Positions 1 through 6,786 of a stretch of 22,005 nucleotides of DNA are shown one piece after another (positions within the stretch are counted from its first letter, which is position 1; each line of letters begins with the position of its first letter). The notes beneath the pieces are model-generated. The model did no database searches and was not told the origin of the DNA. It saw nothing but the letters and a program-made list of their open reading frames with translations. Source of the stretch: Thermoplasmata archaeon (GTDB taxonomy: Archaea; Thermoplasmatota; JAKEGO01); NCBI GenBank assembly GCA_022615805.1, contig JAKEGO010000036.1, positions 1-22,005 of the forward strand, written 5' to 3'. The translations under genes and the position numbers were made by a program.

Positions 1-101
1 GTTATACCACGACACATTGGTCCCTTGAGGTCCGTCGGACGGAGCCAGCATTCGATGGGACGACTTGAATGGTTTCAAGCGATCAATGGGTCGAAGTGTA
101 A
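1..101. repeat. Left copy of 101-bp exact terminal direct repeat
   Basis: Bases 1-101 are identical to bases 21905-22005 in the same orientation. The repeat contains two small dyads: an 11-base imperfect palindrome at 30-40 (arms GTCCG/CGGAC around one base) and a 6-bp stem with a 4-nt loop at 64-79 (CTTGAA/TTCAAG). It has no credible ORF and no tRNA-like fold. The repeat may mean that the contig is circular, or that assembly stopped at a repeated k-mer. It lies between the divergent malate dehydrogenase and SSB-like genes if the ends are joined. Confidence 0.97.
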
Positions 102-242
102 GTTAAGGCGAAATGCTCAATGATCATCACATCCTCATCAAACCCTCGAAAGCACCGACCGAACACTAAAAAGCTATTCCGCACCGGTCTCCGCAATTCA
201 ATCCATCGTTAAGTTAACAGGACCCGAACGCCCGGGGGAAAG

Positions 243-250
243 TTTTAAAT
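243..250 (+). promoter_or_regulatory. TATA box of the SSB-like gene
   Basis: TTTTAAAT is centred about 37 nt upstream of the ATG at 284. That places the expected start of transcription about 12 nt before the ATG, leaving room for the GGTGA ribosome binding site at 274-278. Confidence 0.6.
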
Positions 251-283
251 CCGCTCCATTTGTCCCGGAACAAGGTGACCCCG

Positions 284-574
284 ATGATGATCAAGGACAT
301 CGAGCCGAACAGAACGATCGAGGAGATCCAGCTCACAATCGACGAGCTCGGCGAGATCCGGAAGTACATTACCAAGTGGGGCGCCGACGGGCGCGTCCGG
401 GACGCCACGGCGAGCGACTCGAGCGGCGGGAAGGTCAAGGTCTCCCTCTGGAACGACGAGGTCGAGATGGTGGAGGCGGGGCAGAAGGTCGTCATAAGGA
501 ACGGCTATGCGAAGGTCTGGAACGGCGAGCTCCAGATATCCTCCGGACGATACGGGAAGCTGACGGTGCAGTGA
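284..574 (+). CDS. Single OB-fold ssDNA-binding protein (SSB/RPA-like)
   Basis: This 96-residue protein looks like one OB-fold of the archaeal RPA/SSB type. Residues from about 34 carry the typical run: GRVRDATASD, a strand KVKVSLWNDEVE, then VVIRNGYAKVWNGELQISSGRYG at the C-terminus. The family binds single-stranded DNA or RNA in replication and repair; a one-OB protein would probably act as an oligomer or accessory form. The reading frame is open to TTG 260 and GTG 275, but ATG 284 is preferred because GGTGA at 274-278 lies 5 nt before it. A second ATG follows at 287. It is monocistronic, with its own TATA box, and faces away from malate dehydrogenase if the contig ends are joined. There is no acidic C-terminal tail like that of bacterial SSB. 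Confidence 0.8.
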   Translation: MMIKDIEPNRTIEEIQLTIDELGEIRKYITKWGADGRVRDATASDSSGGKVKVSLWNDEVEMVEAGQKVVIRNGYAKVWNGELQISSGRYGKLTVQ

Positions 575-802
575 CATGACACATAGGGTGTACGCAACCG
601 CCCGACCGCCACCGCGCGGCACCCGAGACCTTTTCAGGTGACCATGGCACCGATACGACCTCGGACGATGGGGCGTCGCACGGTCCTCGGGGACTTGCCC
701 CGCAACGCGGATGCCCCTCCACCGACATCGCCATCGGCGGCCTCTCGAATGCGCAACTGGGGCCGATGCCGGTCCGCTCGCGGCTCGATCGGGCACAACA
801 CC

Positions 803-810
803 GTTAAATA
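803..810 (+). promoter_or_regulatory. TATA box of ubiA (leaderless spacing)
   Basis: GTTAAATA is centred about 26 nt upstream of the ATG at 833, and no Shine-Dalgarno motif lies between them. This fits a leaderless mRNA starting at or next to the start codon. The upstream stretch 575-802 contains only a small CGGGG/CCCCG stem-loop and no gene that I can support. Confidence 0.6.
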
Positions 811-832
811 TCCTCGGCGGCATTGATGTCGG

Positions 833-1648
833 ATGAAGGCGTACCTCGAGCTCGCGAGGCCCATGAACGTCCTGTTCGGCGTCGCGGGAGCCCTCGTCGG
901 GGCACTTGTGGCCGCGGGGCCCGACCTACCCGAGCACGCATGGGACCTCCTCGGCGGGTGCATCGTCGTGTCCTCCTTCATGACCGCAGGGAACGCGCTC
1001 AATGACCTGACCGACAGGGAGATCGACAGGAAGAACCATCCCGACAGGCCCCTGCCGTCCGGCCGTGCCTCTACCAGGGGCGCGATGACGCTCGTGCTGC
1101 TCATGTGGGCCATCTGCCTCGGCGTGTCGTTGACCCTCCCGCCCCTCGCGATCCTCGTTGCCCTGACGGCGGCGTTCCTCATGGTCGCCTACGACCTCGG
1201 GCTGAAGAGGGCGGGTTTCGCGGGGAACGTCACGATCAGCCTCCTCGGGGGGATGCTCTTCCTGTTCGGCGGCGCCGTCGTCGACGAACCGTTGTCGACC
1301 CTCGTGCTCTTCCTGCTCGCCTTCCTCGCGACCGTCGCCCGCGAGGTCGTGAAGGACATAGAGGACATCCGGGGCGACACGGACCGCGACACCCTCCCCA
1401 AGACCATGGGCGTTCCACGGGCACGCGCGGTGGTCACGGCGGCGGTTGTCGCTGCTGTCGTACTGAGCCCCGTGCCACTCCTCCTGGACCTCCTCCATCC
1501 CGCATATGCATACGTTGTCGTCGCCGCGGACGCGATGTTCCTCTTTTCTCTCTCGGCCCTCGGCGATCCAAGGCGCGCTTCGTTGCTGCTCAAGTCGTCC
1601 ATGGCCGTTGGCCTGACAGCCTTCATCGCCGGAGGTGTAATGACATGA
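833..1648 (+). CDS. ubiA: DGGGP synthase, UbiA family
   Basis: This 271-residue integral membrane prenyltransferase adds the second geranylgeranyl chain to GGGP, forming digeranylgeranylglyceryl phosphate (EC 2.5.1.42). The first Asp-rich motif is clear at residues 57-65 (NDLTDREID, i.e. NDxxDxxxD), followed by HPDRPLPSG. The second is KDIEDIRGD at 174-182. Together they bind Mg2+-pyrophosphate. The rest is mostly hydrophobic and fits the eight to nine helices of the family. The short N-terminus and the immediate coupling to GGGP synthase argue for the archaeal lipid enzyme rather than a quinone or heme prenyltransferase. The start is set by a TATA box 26 nt upstream. The stop overlaps the next start (ATGA). 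Confidence 0.92.
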   Translation: MKAYLELARPMNVLFGVAGALVGALVAAGPDLPEHAWDLLGGCIVVSSFMTAGNALNDLTDREIDRKNHPDRPLPSGRASTRGAMTLVLLMWAICLGVSLTLPPLAILVALTAAFLMVAYDLGLKRAGFAGNVTISLLGGMLFLFGGAVVDEPLSTLVLFLLAFLATVAREVVKDIEDIRGDTDRDTLPKTMGVPRARAVVTAAVVAAVVLSPVPLLLDLLHPAYAYVVVAADAMFLFSLSALGDPRRASLLLKSSMAVGLTAFIAGGVMT

Positions 1649-2400
1649 GCGTGCTGTCGCAACTGGAACGCTGGATCTCGAAGCGCACCGTGCACATGAC
1701 ACTTATCGACCCCGACAAGGCGCCCAGGCCGATCGCCCGTCAGCTGGCGGCCATGGCTGGCCGGACGGGGAGCGATGCCATCATGGTGGGTGGCTCAACC
1801 GGGCTCGACAGGGAGAGCCTCGATGACTGCGTCCTCGGTATCAGGGAAGCCTTCGAGGGCCCGATAATCCTCTTCCCTCCCGCGGCATCCGCCCTCTCGC
1901 CCCATGCCGACGCGCTCTACTTCATGAGCCTCCTCAACTCGCGCGATCCCCGCTTCATAGTGGGCGAGCAGACCCGCGGCGCCCCCGTGGTCAAGAGGAT
2001 GGGCCTCGAGCCCATACCGCTCGGGTACATCATCGTCGAGCCCGGCATGGCTGCCGGCAAGGTCGGTCAGGCGGATCCAGTGGCCAGGGACGACGTCGAG
2101 AGGGCTGCAGCCATCTCCCTGTGCGCCCAGTACCTCGGGATGCGCATGGTCTACCTCGAGGCCGGCTCCGGCTCTCCGGTGCACGTCCCGCCCGAGATGG
2201 TCCGCGCGGTCCGTCGGGAGGTCGACATAATCGTCATCGTCGGGGGCGGGATCAGGGATGCCGTGGCGGCCCGTGAGCTCGTCGCCGCCGGGGCTGACAT
2301 CATCGTCACCGGCACGCTCGTAGAGGGGGACGGCGACCCAGAGGCGGCCCTCCGGGGGATCATCGCGGCGATGCGCGAAGGCTGGGAGGCGAGACGTTGA
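1645..2400 (+). CDS. Geranylgeranylglyceryl phosphate synthase
   Basis: This 251-residue TIM-barrel enzyme joins GGPP to sn-glycerol-1-phosphate (EC 2.5.1.41), the first committed step of archaeal ether lipid synthesis. Visible family motifs are HMTLIDPDK at 17-25, VGGS at 48-51, YLEAGSG at 170-176, VGGGIR at 199-204 and TGTLVEG near 222-228; the last three form the glycerol-phosphate and active-site loops. The LIDPDK form looks more like the group II enzymes of Thermoplasma and Methanothermobacter than the group I/PcrB type, a judgement made by eye. ATG 1645 overlaps the ubiA stop by 4 nt and has a strong GGAGGTG at 1631-1637. The frame is open far upstream, but that part is the shadow of ubiA. 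The downstream gene overlaps the stop (TTGA). Confidence 0.93.
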   Translation: MSVLSQLERWISKRTVHMTLIDPDKAPRPIARQLAAMAGRTGSDAIMVGGSTGLDRESLDDCVLGIREAFEGPIILFPPAASALSPHADALYFMSLLNSRDPRFIVGEQTRGAPVVKRMGLEPIPLGYIIVEPGMAAGKVGQADPVARDDVERAAAISLCAQYLGMRMVYLEAGSGSPVHVPPEMVRAVRREVDIIVIVGGGIRDAVAARELVAAGADIIVTGTLVEGDGDPEAALRGIIAAMREGWEARR

Positions 2401-2690
2401 GGGCGCCATCGCGGGACAGAGTCGAGGCGCGGGTGTGGAGGCGCCTCGACAGGGTCATCGACCCGCACACCACCGCATCCGTGGTGAAAATGGGGATGGT
2501 CGAGAGCGTGTCGCTCACCCGGGTCGAGGAGGGTTACTCGGCCACGATCCACTTCTGCCCGGACAACCCCGGATGCCCCGCGATCGACGAGCTCAGGACG
2601 ATGATGGTCCATCAGGCCGAGAAAGCGCGAGGGGTGTGCAGGGCTCGCGTCGTCGTCACAGAACGGAGGGGGGTCGGGACCGATGCCTGA
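2397..2690 (+). CDS. DUF59/MIP18-family protein (Fe-S assembly type)
   Basis: This 97-residue protein has the pattern of the MIP18/DUF59 (SufT/PaaD-like) fold: VIDPHT near 20-25, a hydrophobic strand with GMVESVSL at 33-40, then HFCPDNPGC at 52-60. Cys54 sits at the position of the conserved cysteine of this family, and Cys60 is a second one. MIP18-type proteins take part in Fe-S cluster assembly or delivery. Which client this one serves is not shown by the sequence. The TTG start at 2397 overlaps the GGGP synthase stop as TTGA, so translation is probably coupled. The C-terminus overlaps the DUF357 gene by 8 nt. It is co-transcribed with lipid genes. Confidence 0.72.
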   Translation: MRAPSRDRVEARVWRRLDRVIDPHTTASVVKMGMVESVSLTRVEEGYSATIHFCPDNPGCPAIDELRTMMVHQAEKARGVCRARVVVTERRGVGTDA

Positions 2691-2973
2691 GGACCCGTCG
2701 GACTTCCTGCATGAACGCATGGCGTTCACGAGGGAATCCCGCGGCCGCCTCAAGGTTTCATCGCCCGAGGCATGCCACATGCGCCGCGTCGCGGAGGACT
2801 TCCTCGGGATGATCGACGCCTACATCTCGGACGCAGGGCACTTCGAGTCCATGGGCGACATATCGCGCGCCATCGAGGCCGTCTCCTACGCCTACGGGTG
2901 GATGGATGCCGGCGTGCGCATCGGCCTATTCGACGTGGCCGGCGACGGCGACAGGTTCACCCTGGCGGAGTGA
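2683..2973 (+). CDS. DUF357 family protein
   Basis: This 96-residue, mostly helical soluble protein matches the archaeal DUF357 pattern: DAYISDAGHFESMGDISRAI, followed by VSYAYGWMDAGVRIGLFDV, corresponding to the family signature of DA..F...GD..RA....YA.GWLDAG.RLGL. No enzymatic function is known to me for the family. It overlaps the DUF59 gene by 8 nt and is the last member of the ubiA-GGGP synthase-DUF59-DUF357 run. A G-rich stretch upstream can serve as its ribosome binding site. The following gene begins after a gap of about 110 nt with its own possible promoter. Confidence 0.8.
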   Translation: MPEDPSDFLHERMAFTRESRGRLKVSSPEACHMRRVAEDFLGMIDAYISDAGHFESMGDISRAIEAVSYAYGWMDAGVRIGLFDVAGDGDRFTLAE

Positions 2974-3084
2974 GCCGCGGGTCATGCCGCCTCCGTTCGC
3001 TCGATGGTCCATCGCAGGCGACTGGCGGGCGCCTTTCAGGTACCGGCCAAAAACTTGTTACGGCCCGCCCGCGATGCCACTACG

Positions 3085-3327
3085 ATGCGCGGCTTTCCGA
3101 GGGATGTCCTCCTGAGGTACCGTTGGACCGACGGTCTCGACATCGCTCAGGTGACCGTGGAGTTCGTCTCGCGCGGGATGCCAGGTGACGTGGAGACCGT
3201 CCGCGGGTCCGAGATAATGGAGATCGGCCGCGGCTCTTTCTCCCTGGGACACAGGACGATCCCCTACCACCGGGTCCTGCGCGTATTGTGCGGTACGGAG
3301 GCCCTTTACTCGAAGAAAGGCGGATAA
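3085..3327 (+). CDS. MJ1316/DUF504 (UPF0248) family protein
   Basis: This 80-residue basic protein fits the MJ1316/DUF504 family: RDVLLRYRWTDG at the start, FVSRGMPGD in the middle, and IPYHRVLRVLC near the C-terminus. The IPYHRI motif is the family hallmark. The domain has been proposed to recognise RNA ends, including cyclic phosphates, and is found alone in archaea and fused in eukaryotic RNA-processing proteins. The frame is open from ATG 3004, but the first 27 codons are not family-like. ATG 3085 gives the usual length and lies about 30 nt after an AT-rich TATA-like stretch (AAAACTTGTTA, 3049-3060). Confidence 0.78.
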   Translation: MRGFPRDVLLRYRWTDGLDIAQVTVEFVSRGMPGDVETVRGSEIMEIGRGSFSLGHRTIPYHRVLRVLCGTEALYSKKGG

Positions 3328-3427
3328 GACGGTCGGGGCCCGCGCGCCGGCCCACGGAGTCAGATGGCAGGTCGGTAGGCGTCCCGCGACCTCCGCCACC
3401 GGGGAAATGCATTACAAAACCTTTAAC

Positions 3428-3435
3428 TATAAAAA
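3428..3435 (+). promoter_or_regulatory. TATA box of the proline-rich membrane protein gene
   Basis: TATAAAAA is centred about 32 nt upstream of the ATG at 3464, with GGTGA at 3455-3459 as ribosome binding site. It is one of the strongest TATA matches in the window. Confidence 0.65.
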
Positions 3436-3463
3436 GCGGTCTTTTCTCCCCGTCGGTGACCAC

Positions 3464-3976
3464 ATGGCGGCACGTTCAGGAACTGGCGGAGCCCATCTCT
3501 TCGGCTGGGTCGTGCTCGCATCCTTCGCCTACATCGCCATAGTGGCGGGCCTAATGCTCCAGGCTCCCGATACCGCGGAGGACTACAGCGTCATGGGGGA
3601 CAACACCTTCTTCATCATCGGCGTTCTGTTCATCGCCGCGCTCTTCATCATCGCGATGCAGCTCGCCCCCGAGGGCGGCACCGCCGTCGAGCGGCCCGCG
3701 ACCCCCGCGTTCTCCGAGGCATCTCTCCCGCCGCCCCCGAAGGAGTTCCAGGCGGTCGCACCCCCTGCTCCGCCAGCGCCGCCGACCCCTCCACTGCCGC
3801 CAGCTCATGCGGAGGTGTTGCAGGTCGTCCCCCCACCGACAAGCGCCGAGCAGATCGTCGTGAAATATCCGGCCAAGGTCGATGGCGGGCTCTTCGGGGA
3901 CACGTTGGTGCGCGTGGGCCCGACGACCATGCTGCAGGTCCGCTCGGTCCTCGCGGACGAGAAGGACCTCTTCTGA
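3464..3976 (+). CDS. Membrane protein with Pro-rich linker, unknown function
   Basis: I do not recognise this 170-residue protein. It has two hydrophobic helices (about 12-32 and 48-66) joined by a short acidic loop, then a proline-rich linker at about 77-126 with PPPP and PPAPPAPPTPP runs, and a C-terminal segment of about 43 residues (VVKYPAKVDGGLFGDTLVRVG to the end). The arrangement suggests a membrane anchor presenting a small domain on a flexible arm; which side of the membrane is not clear. The start is ATG 3464, because GGTGA at 3455-3459 and a TATA box precede it; the frame is open back to 3407 over the promoter. It converges with archease, with about 44 nt between the stops. Confidence 0.75.
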   Translation: MAARSGTGGAHLFGWVVLASFAYIAIVAGLMLQAPDTAEDYSVMGDNTFFIIGVLFIAALFIIAMQLAPEGGTAVERPATPAFSEASLPPPPKEFQAVAPPAPPAPPTPPLPPAHAEVLQVVPPPTSAEQIVVKYPAKVDGGLFGDTLVRVGPTTMLQVRSVLADEKDLF

Positions 3977-4020
3977 AGATGTGGGCGTTGGCCGGTCAAC
4001 GGGCCTGTCGCTGCGATGCT

Positions 4021-4443
4021 TCATATGTCGAAGAGGACCTCGCACACCCAGGTGTCGCCCTCCTGGCGGACGCTCAGGGCGTGGAAGGTGACGGCCTTGA
4101 CCCCCGTACCGATGACCAGGCCCGCCAGCGGCGCCCCCATCGCGGTACCGATGAGGCCAGTGCCAGCGATCCTCAGGTCCACCTGGGGGAAGACGGCGGA
4201 ATCGACCTCCGAGACGTACAGCAGTTCCGCTAGGAATGCATGCAGGAGCGACTCGAGGTCGTGCCCCTCGGCGCGCAGCGGCCTCTCGATGGTCAGGGGG
4301 GCGCCGGCGACGTCGGCCATCAGGGCCGCCATCCCGCGGGCCGCCTCCGAGAAGGCGCCCTCGAGGGTCTGTGCCCGGGACCTCACGCCTACATCCGCGG
4401 TGTGCTCGATCAGCTCGTACACGGCCCGGAAACGAGCCGTCAC
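4021..4443 (-). CDS. Archease
   Basis: This protein of about 140 residues is an archease. Known members activate the RNA ligase RtcB, used in tRNA splicing and RNA repair, and bind calcium or other divalent ions. The hallmark is YELIEHTADVGV near the N-terminus, with the metal-binding Asp; LLHAFLAELLYVSEVD and a C-terminal acidic end (VLFDI) are also typical. The start is uncertain: GTG 4443 gives family length, GTG 4422 would start right at the conserved region, and the frame is open to TTG 4512. None has a good Shine-Dalgarno. The gene is divergent from the KaiC-like ATPase. RtcB itself is not in this window. Confidence 0.88.
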   Translation of the reverse strand: MTARFRAVYELIEHTADVGVRSRAQTLEGAFSEAARGMAALMADVAGAPLTIERPLRAEGHDLESLLHAFLAELLYVSEVDSAVFPQVDLRIAGTGLIGTAMGAPLAGLVIGTGVKAVTFHALSVRQEGDTWVCEVLFDI

Positions 4444-4515
4444 TATGAATATCTTGCGGCGCCCCCGAAGCCACGGGGGCGGGGCGACCAGTCGCAGCAA
4501 CGGCCATAACAAACG

Positions 4516-4523
4516 TCAAATAC
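4516..4523 (+). promoter_or_regulatory. TATA-like box of the KaiC-like ATPase gene
   Basis: TCAAATAC is centred about 31 nt upstream of ATG 4551. GGGGAG at 4542-4547 lies just before the start codon. The match to a TATA consensus is weak. Confidence 0.4.
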
Positions 4524-4550
4524 CCCGGGCACGATACCAGTGGGGAGACC

Positions 4551-6137
4551 ATGACAGAGGCAGCAGTTTTCCTGACCCGGCCGCAGGTACCCCTCGAGAT
4601 CATCTCGTTCTTCGGGAAGTCCACGACGTCCTCCCTCCTCGTGAAGGGCGTCGCGGGTACCGGTAAAACGACCTTCGCCCTCGAGATGCTCGAGGTCATG
4701 AGCAGTTTCGAGAACGTCTACTACGTCTCTACCCGCGTGTCCAACGACGCCCTGTACCGGCACTACCCGTGGCTAAGGGACAAGGAGCTCCATGCGCCCT
4801 TCAAGTCCCGGGCGGGGCCGAAGGCGCAGGGGCCGAGCGCCAAGGAGATGGCGTTCCTCACTCCAGGCGACTACTTCTCGAAGGAGAGGTTCATGTACTC
4901 GGGCATCCGGCGCCTCGAGGAGGATGGGAAGGGGGACGAACCCGTCCAGAAGCAGAAGCCGGAGCGCCAGCTCAACTTCGAGACCCCCTACCTCGACAGG
5001 CTCGGGAGGCGCGAGGCGATCCCTGACATCGAGGCGGTCTACCGGAAGGTGAACGAGAACATCCCGAACAAGTCGTTCTTCGTGCTCGACAGCCTGAAGG
5101 GCCTGGTCGGCAAGTACCACCTCGAGGCGGAGGAGCTCGTGTTCACGCTCCAGAAGGACCTGGTCGAACGCAACTACGCTGACCTCCTCATCGTCATGGA
5201 GGAGACGGGCCATACCCCCATCGATTTCCTCGTTGACGGGGTGGTCGAGAACAGGCGGTTCGAGGAGGGCGGGCGGCGCTACAGGACGATAACCCTGCAG
5301 AAGCTGCGCGGCGAGGAGATCCGACAGCCCGAATACCTGCTCACCCTCCACGACGGGCACTTCAAGAGCATCCCTCCCTACAGCCCGCTCCAGCTGAGGT
5401 CCCCCCTCCGGGTGAAGCCGGTTCAGACCCCCGCCTCGTTCCTCTCCACCGGCGCGAAGGACCTCGACGACGTCCTCGGCGGCGGCTACCACGTGGGATC
5501 GAACGTCCTGGTCGAGTTCGGTCCAGGCGTGCCGAACGACGCCACCCGCCTGCTGGTCACGAGCACGATCCTCAACGCGCTCGCATCGGGCATCGGCGTC
5601 ATGCTGACCCCCTTCGCGGGGACCTCCCTCGGGGAGCTGGAGAGCATCGCCAAGGCGGCGGGCCTGGAGAACGAGTTCCGGAACCACCTGGTGATCACGA
5701 CGTATTCGGGCAGCGCGGCCAGCGCGAACGGGGACCAGATAAACACGCTCCCGCTGGACTTCGTCAACATCGAGGAGGACATGAAGACCTACCATCGATC
5801 CCGGATCGCGCTCGAGGACCGGACGAGGAAGGGCGTGCTGGAGGTCGTCGGCGTCTCGACGGTCGTCTCCAGGTACGGTATCGAGGCGTACGCGCGCGAC
5901 CTCAACCTGTCCGCCGAGCGCACTCGTTCGGCGGGCAATGTGACGGTCCGGCTGGCGACCTCGGAGGGGCCAGAGGCCCTCGAGAAGCTCGCCGCCGTGT
6001 CGGATGTCCACACCGGCCTCATCGAGAGGTGCGGCGCGATCCTCTTCTACGGCGTCAAGCCGAAGACGCAGTTCTACCACATCTCATGGAAGGTCGAGGA
6101 CGGGATGCCCCTCCCGCACGTGGTGCAGATCGTCTGA
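4551..6137 (+). CDS. KaiC/GvpD-like double RecA-domain ATPase
   Basis: This 528-residue soluble protein has two RecA/KaiC-type modules. The first has a complete Walker A (GVAGTGKTT, 33-41) and Walker B (FFVLD, 176-180), plus an insertion rich in charged residues at about 85-160. The end of this module has the KaiC-like LQKLRGEEIRQPEYLLTL. The second begins near 295 with STGAKDLDDVLGGG, the usual KaiC lead-in, but its P-loop position reads FGPGVPND (323-330), with neither the Lys nor the Ser/Thr needed to bind phosphate. Archaeal relatives are often labelled RecA-superfamily signalling ATPases or GvpD-like, and roles are mostly unknown. No gas vesicle genes are nearby. The ATG is preceded by GGGGAG. 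Confidence 0.8.
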   Translation: MTEAAVFLTRPQVPLEIISFFGKSTTSSLLVKGVAGTGKTTFALEMLEVMSSFENVYYVSTRVSNDALYRHYPWLRDKELHAPFKSRAGPKAQGPSAKEMAFLTPGDYFSKERFMYSGIRRLEEDGKGDEPVQKQKPERQLNFETPYLDRLGRREAIPDIEAVYRKVNENIPNKSFFVLDSLKGLVGKYHLEAEELVFTLQKDLVERNYADLLIVMEETGHTPIDFLVDGVVENRRFEEGGRRYRTITLQKLRGEEIRQPEYLLTLHDGHFKSIPPYSPLQLRSPLRVKPVQTPASFLSTGAKDLDDVLGGGYHVGSNVLVEFGPGVPNDATRLLVTSTILNALASGIGVMLTPFAGTSLGELESIAKAAGLENEFRNHLVITTYSGSAASANGDQINTLPLDFVNIEEDMKTYHRSRIALEDRTRKGVLEVVGVSTVVSRYGIEAYARDLNLSAERTRSAGNVTVRLATSEGPEALEKLAAVSDVHTGLIERCGAILFYGVKPKTQFYHISWKVEDGMPLPHVVQIV

Positions 6138-6200
6138 CGGCATCCAGTCCATCGGGTCGTCACTCGTCGTCCTTCGATCCGCGAAATACCGGACACGAGC

Positions 6201-6271
6201 CGTCGATCCGGGGCCACCGGTCCGTCCGGGCGAACCCTCGCTTGCCGGGCGGACCAGTGTCCCTCGGGACG
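6201..6271. other. Long imperfect hairpin between convergent genes
   Basis: A 71-nt stretch folds back on itself. The core stem is 11 bp (6219-6229 with 6245-6255, one U-G pair), capped by an inner GCGA/TCGC stem (6230-6233 with 6238-6241) with loop ACCC and a 3-nt bulge. Below the core, CAC/GTG (6215-6217 with 6257-6259), GGGG/CCCT (6210-6213 with 6261-6264) and CGTC/GACG (6201-6204 with 6268-6271) extend it with small mismatches. It ends directly at the stop codon of the minus-strand gene at 6272 and lies 63 nt after the ATPase stop. No T-run follows on either strand. Confidence 0.75.
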
Positions 6272-6544
6272 TCAGTCCTCTATCGACGTGTAGAGCACGT
6301 TGCAACCGTTCCTCGACAGGATGTCGATTACCTTCTCGTAGTAGACGTCGACGTGGATGCGCCTTGCAATGAGGTTGAACTTGACGATCGATGGATACCT
6401 GTTCCCGATGCCCCCCTTCAAAGAGGGCAGGTACATCTCGACGTCCGTTATGTCCGCGGGCGTCCCCTGCACGATGTCCTCGAGCTGCCTGAACACGTCC
6501 TTCTCGATGAAATGGCCCGCCGCCTTAATCTTGACATTCCTCAT
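6272..6544 (-). CDS. Hypothetical 90-residue protein
   Basis: I do not recognise this protein. It is small, soluble, and mixed in charge, with two strand-like hydrophobic runs (IVKFNLIARRIHVDVYY near 53-69 and NVLYTSIE at the end) and a short helix with VFRQLEDIVQG near 17-27. It has a single cysteine near the C-terminus. There is good evidence that it is real: a TATA box (plus coordinates 6576-6584) is centred 36 nt before the ATG, GGGAG precedes the start, and the surrounding shadow frames are longer but lack such signals. It converges with the KaiC-like gene, with the long hairpin in between. Confidence 0.7.
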   Translation of the reverse strand: MRNVKIKAAGHFIEKDVFRQLEDIVQGTPADITDVEMYLPSLKGGIGNRYPSIVKFNLIARRIHVDVYYEKVIDILSRNGCNVLYTSIED

Positions 6545-6575
6545 GTCGCTCCCAGACCGTTGAGGGGGAACTCCG

Positions 6576-6584
6576 TATAAAAAA
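6576..6584 (-). promoter_or_regulatory. TATA box of the 90-residue hypothetical gene
   Basis: Read on the minus strand this is TTTTTATAC, centred about 36 nt upstream of the ATG at 6544, with GGGAG (6549-6553) before the start. Confidence 0.6.
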
Positions 6585-6743
6585 GTACCCCATTATCCCG
6601 CATGAGCGCGGCCGGGCCCGTGCGACCATCGCCGCGCCGGACGCTCACCGTGCCGTCGCTGGCCTGGTCCGGCGGCGCCCCGCGGATCTCGTCTTCCCCG
6701 ACGTCGGCATCGGTGCGAGCGAGCGCGTCCTCATCTCAGAAAC

Positions 6744-6751
6744 GTTTATCA
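6744..6751 (+). promoter_or_regulatory. TATA box of the UPF0147-PAC2 operon
   Basis: GTTTATCA is centred about 40 nt upstream of ATG 6787. GGTGA at 6778-6782 is the ribosome binding site, 4 nt before the start codon. Confidence 0.55.
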
Positions 6752-6786
6752 TGTAGCCTCATAATCGGAGTTGGGCCGGTGATAGC

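Noticed and set aside
245..823. A 192-codon minus-strand frame across the SSB gene and the gap to ubiA
   Set aside because: It covers a TATA box and a recognisable OB-fold gene on the other strand, and its own product has no recognisable features.
1105..1644. An upstream extension of GGGP synthase within ubiA
   Set aside because: It is a shadow of ubiA; ATG 1645 has GGAGGTG and overlaps the ubiA stop as usual in coupled genes.
4773..6080. A 435-codon minus-strand frame opposite the KaiC-like ATPase
   Set aside because: The opposite strand encodes an ATPase with intact Walker motifs; the minus product is repetitive and charged.
4551..6137. A gas vesicle cluster, suggested by the GvpD-like ATPase
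   Set aside because: No gvpA or other gas vesicle gene is in the window; the similarity is to the wider KaiC/RecA superfamily.
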